The notes beneath the pieces were generated by a model. The model searched no databases. It was given only the letters and a program-made list of their open reading frames with translations, and was not told the DNA's origin. Of a stretch of DNA of 16,708 bases, positions 15,303 through 16,708 are shown piece by piece (the stretch's first letter is position 1; each line of letters starts with the position of its first letter). Both the position numbers and the translations under genes were made by a program. Origin of the DNA: JALORV01 sp035429725 (GTDB lineage: Bacteria > Pseudomonadota > Gammaproteobacteria > Burkholderiales > Burkholderiaceae_F); contig DAOMFI010000067.1 of assembly GCA_035429725.1 (NCBI GenBank), positions 1 to 16,708 on the forward strand, read 5' to 3'.

Positions 15303-15312
15303 ACCCCGGGGT
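15303..15312. repeat. 10-bp palindrome upstream of the ccoN FNR box
   Basis: ACCCCGGGGT lies 20 bp upstream (in the ccoN direction) of the FNR box. It could be an accessory operator, but a GC palindrome of this length can arise by chance in GC-rich DNA. Confidence 0.3.
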
Positions 15313-15382
15313 ACTATTGTCGTCCGGCAGACACTCGCCGTCGCCGCCGTGCCACGATCCGCACACTTCAGGTGCGTTGCCG

Positions 15383-15400
15383 CGGAACCGGGAGGTTCCG
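15383..15400 (-). terminator. Hairpin after ccoS, possible terminator between ccoIS and ccoNOQP
   Basis: CGGAACC-TCCC-GGTTCCG on the minus strand is a perfect 7-bp stem with a 4-nt loop, starting 10 bp after the ccoS stop. No U tract follows, so termination may be weak or the hairpin may stabilise the ccoIS mRNA end. It agrees with ccoN having its own FNR promoter. The rest of the 298-bp spacer between ccoS and ccoN holds that promoter and a GC-rich leader, with no gene seen. Confidence 0.55.
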
Positions 15401-15410
15401 GATAGTTCGC

Positions 15411-15605
15411 CTAGCGGCCGCGCTCGGCGCTGCCCGGCCCGCCGGCGTCAGTGTCGTCAGGCGGGTCCGGTTGCTCGCGCAGCACCCGGTCGCCGATCTC
15501 GTCAAGCTGCTCGAACTGGCCGGATACGACCGCCCAGACCAGCACACCGGCGATCACCAGCGCCAGCACGACCGACAGCGGTATCAGCAGGTAGAGCGAA
15601 TCCAT
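15411..15605 (-). CDS. ccoS: cbb3-type oxidase assembly protein CcoS
   Basis: 64-aa single-span inner-membrane protein. CcoS is needed for putting the heme and copper cofactors into CcoN in other bacteria. It opens with MDSLYLLIPLSVVLALVIAG, one helix (about 5-28), followed by VWAVVSGQFEQLDEIGDRVL, which is the conserved CcoS pattern (W..sGQFdDLd..g.riL). The C-terminal tail is acidic and Pro/Gly rich and not conserved. It starts 7 bp after the ccoI stop, so the two are probably cotranscribed. Length is typical for the family. Confidence 0.94.
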   Translation of the reverse strand: MDSLYLLIPLSVVLALVIAGVLVWAVVSGQFEQLDEIGDRVLREQPDPPDDTDAGGPGSAERGR

Positions 15606-15612
15606 CCGCCGC

Positions 15613-16708
15613 TCAACGCGGATGCGCGCCGCCCGTCACGACCCGCTTGGCACGCAGGGCGTTGGCGACGACCGCGAGCGAACTGGCGGCCATGCCGGCG
15701 GCGGCCACCGCGGGCGACACGAAGCCGAACGCCGCGAGCGGAATGATGACGATGTTGTATGCGAATGCCCAGACGAGGTTCTGGCGCACGATGCGGCGGG
15801 CGCGATGGGCCGCGGCCAGCGCGAATTCGACATCCGCGAGTCGCGAGTGCAGCACGATGAAGTCTGCGCGTGCCTGCGCCAGCATCGATCCACCGGCGAG
15901 CGCGATGGAGACATCGGCCTGCGCGATCACCGGCGCGTCGTTGAGGCCGTCGCCCAGCATGGCGACGCGGTGGCCGGCGCTTTGCTGCCCGGCCACCCAG
16001 CTGCGCTTGCTGTCCGGAGTCTGGTGCGCAAAGGCGCGTTCGACACCGAGCGCCCGCGCAACTGCCTGCACCGGCTCGCGACGGTCACCGGACAGGACCA
16101 CGACTTCGACGCCGCGATCCGCCGCCGCATCGACCATCTGCGGCGCGTCCTCGCGCAGCTGCTCGCCGAAGACGAACACGGACAGCGGTCCCGCTTCGTC
16201 CGAGAGGACGACGTAGCTCGCGGCTGCCAGCCCCTCGGCGCCGACGATGTTCGCGACGCCGCCGCGCATCGAGGCCAGTTTCTCGGGCAGTGCGAAGTCG
16301 ATCTTGCCCAGGCGGTAGCGCCGGCCCTGCACCATGCCTTCGATTCCCGCGGACGCTTCGACACGGCCGTCGGCGACTGCAGGCAACGGTTCCGGTAACG
16401 CCTGTGCGGCCTGCAGCAGCGCGCGCGCATAGGGATGCGTGGACATCGTCTCCAGCGCCGCCGCAATCTCGAGCGCACGATCCGGGTCGGCCTCGCGCAG
16501 CAGCAACTGCTTGATCAGCGCCGGCGTTCCCGTCGTCAGCGTGCCTGTCTTGTCACAGGCCAGTATGTCGACTTCGGCCAGGGTTTCGAGCGCTGCGGTG
16601 CGCGCCAGCAGCACGCGACGCTGCGCCAGCGCAGACTGGGCCGCTGAAAATGCGGCCGGCGCAGCGAGCGACAGTGCGCACGGGCAGGTCGCCACCAGCA
16701 CCGCAATC
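15613..16708 (-). CDS. ccoI: Copper-transporting P1B-type ATPase CcoI, C-terminal part (5' end outside window)
   Basis: Last about 365 codons of a heavy-metal P-type ATPase. CcoI (FixI, CopA2-like) exports copper across the inner membrane for cbb3 oxidase assembly. Visible motifs in order are the membrane metal-binding CPC within ATCPCALSLAAP, the phosphorylation site DKTGT, the P1B-type HP motif (THPYARALL), and the hinge GDGLNDAPVIAQADVSIAL. Two closing transmembrane helices lie near the C-terminus (GFVSPAVAAAGMAASSLAVVANALRA is part of the last). The reading frame stays open through base 16708, so the N-terminal metal-binding domains and first six helices are outside. Assignment to CcoI rather than CopA rests mainly on the adjacent ccoS and ccoN. 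Confidence 0.95.
   Translation of the reverse strand, partial: IAVLVATCPCALSLAAPAAFSAAQSALAQRRVLLARTAALETLAEVDILACDKTGTLTTGTPALIKQLLLREADPDRALEIAAALETMSTHPYARALLQAAQALPEPLPAVADGRVEASAGIEGMVQGRRYRLGKIDFALPEKLASMRGGVANIVGAEGLAAASYVVLSDEAGPLSVFVFGEQLREDAPQMVDAAADRGVEVVVLSGDRREPVQAVARALGVERAFAHQTPDSKRSWVAGQQSAGHRVAMLGDGLNDAPVIAQADVSIALAGGSMLAQARADFIVLHSRLADVEFALAAAHRARRIVRQNLVWAFAYNIVIIPLAAFGFVSPAVAAAGMAASSLAVVANALRAKRVVTGGAHPR

Noticed and set aside
15269..16216. Plus-strand open frame across ccoS and ccoI
   Set aside because: Opposes ccoS and ccoI, which have clear family motifs; begins in the FNR box region with no ribosome-binding site.

Overview
The window is GC-rich (roughly two thirds G+C by eye) and reads as the chromosome of a betaproteobacterium, probably Burkholderiales- or Rhodocyclales-like. 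The lineage call rests on the gene order ccoI-S-N-O-Q-P-G-H next to fnr and hemN, the FNR-type oxygen sensor with an N-terminal cysteine cluster, and the character of ValS and AlaS. It is inference; no 16S rRNA or other lineage marker is present. Nearly all genes lie on the minus strand. The exceptions are the valS fragment at the left edge and fnr.

Left part (1-5915): the 3' part of valS runs rightward to 1241 and meets a leftward set. Read in transcription order this set is alaS, a GNAT acetyltransferase (4-bp GTGA overlap with alaS), a zinc-ribbon Nudix hydrolase, a TusA/SirA-family sulfur carrier, and a single-span membrane protein of unknown function with a proline/alanine-rich tail (4-bp ATGA overlap with tusA). 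These are housekeeping and small-metabolism genes.

Middle part (5997-9295): a TauE/SafE-family membrane protein with HCxxxC and terminal CHH motifs lies downstream of hemN (oxygen-independent coproporphyrinogen III oxidase). hemN is divergent from fnr. The hemN-fnr spacer holds an FNR-type box (TTGAC-N4-GTCAA) placed correctly for activating hemN. The 215-bp gap between hemN and the TauE/SafE gene is full of hairpins and repeats. One part of it is related to the fnr/ORF110 convergent gap about 2.5 kb away.

Right part (9409-16708): the cbb3-type cytochrome c oxidase locus, read leftward. It contains ccoI (copper P-type ATPase, cut by the window end), ccoS, a spacer with a hairpin and a second FNR box, then ccoN, ccoO, a short ccoQ (58 aa), ccoP, ccoG, ccoH and an uncharacterised 110-aa two-helix membrane protein.

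Together this is a microaerobic respiration module. FNR senses low oxygen and probably activates both hemN (heme made without O2) and ccoNOQP (the high-affinity oxidase). ccoG, ccoH, ccoI and ccoS supply copper handling and assembly. I did not find a clearly new biological system. The most interesting unexplained items are the paired intergenic repeat with a compensatory base change in its hairpin, the 110-aa cco-linked membrane protein, and the Cys/His-rich TauE/SafE protein.
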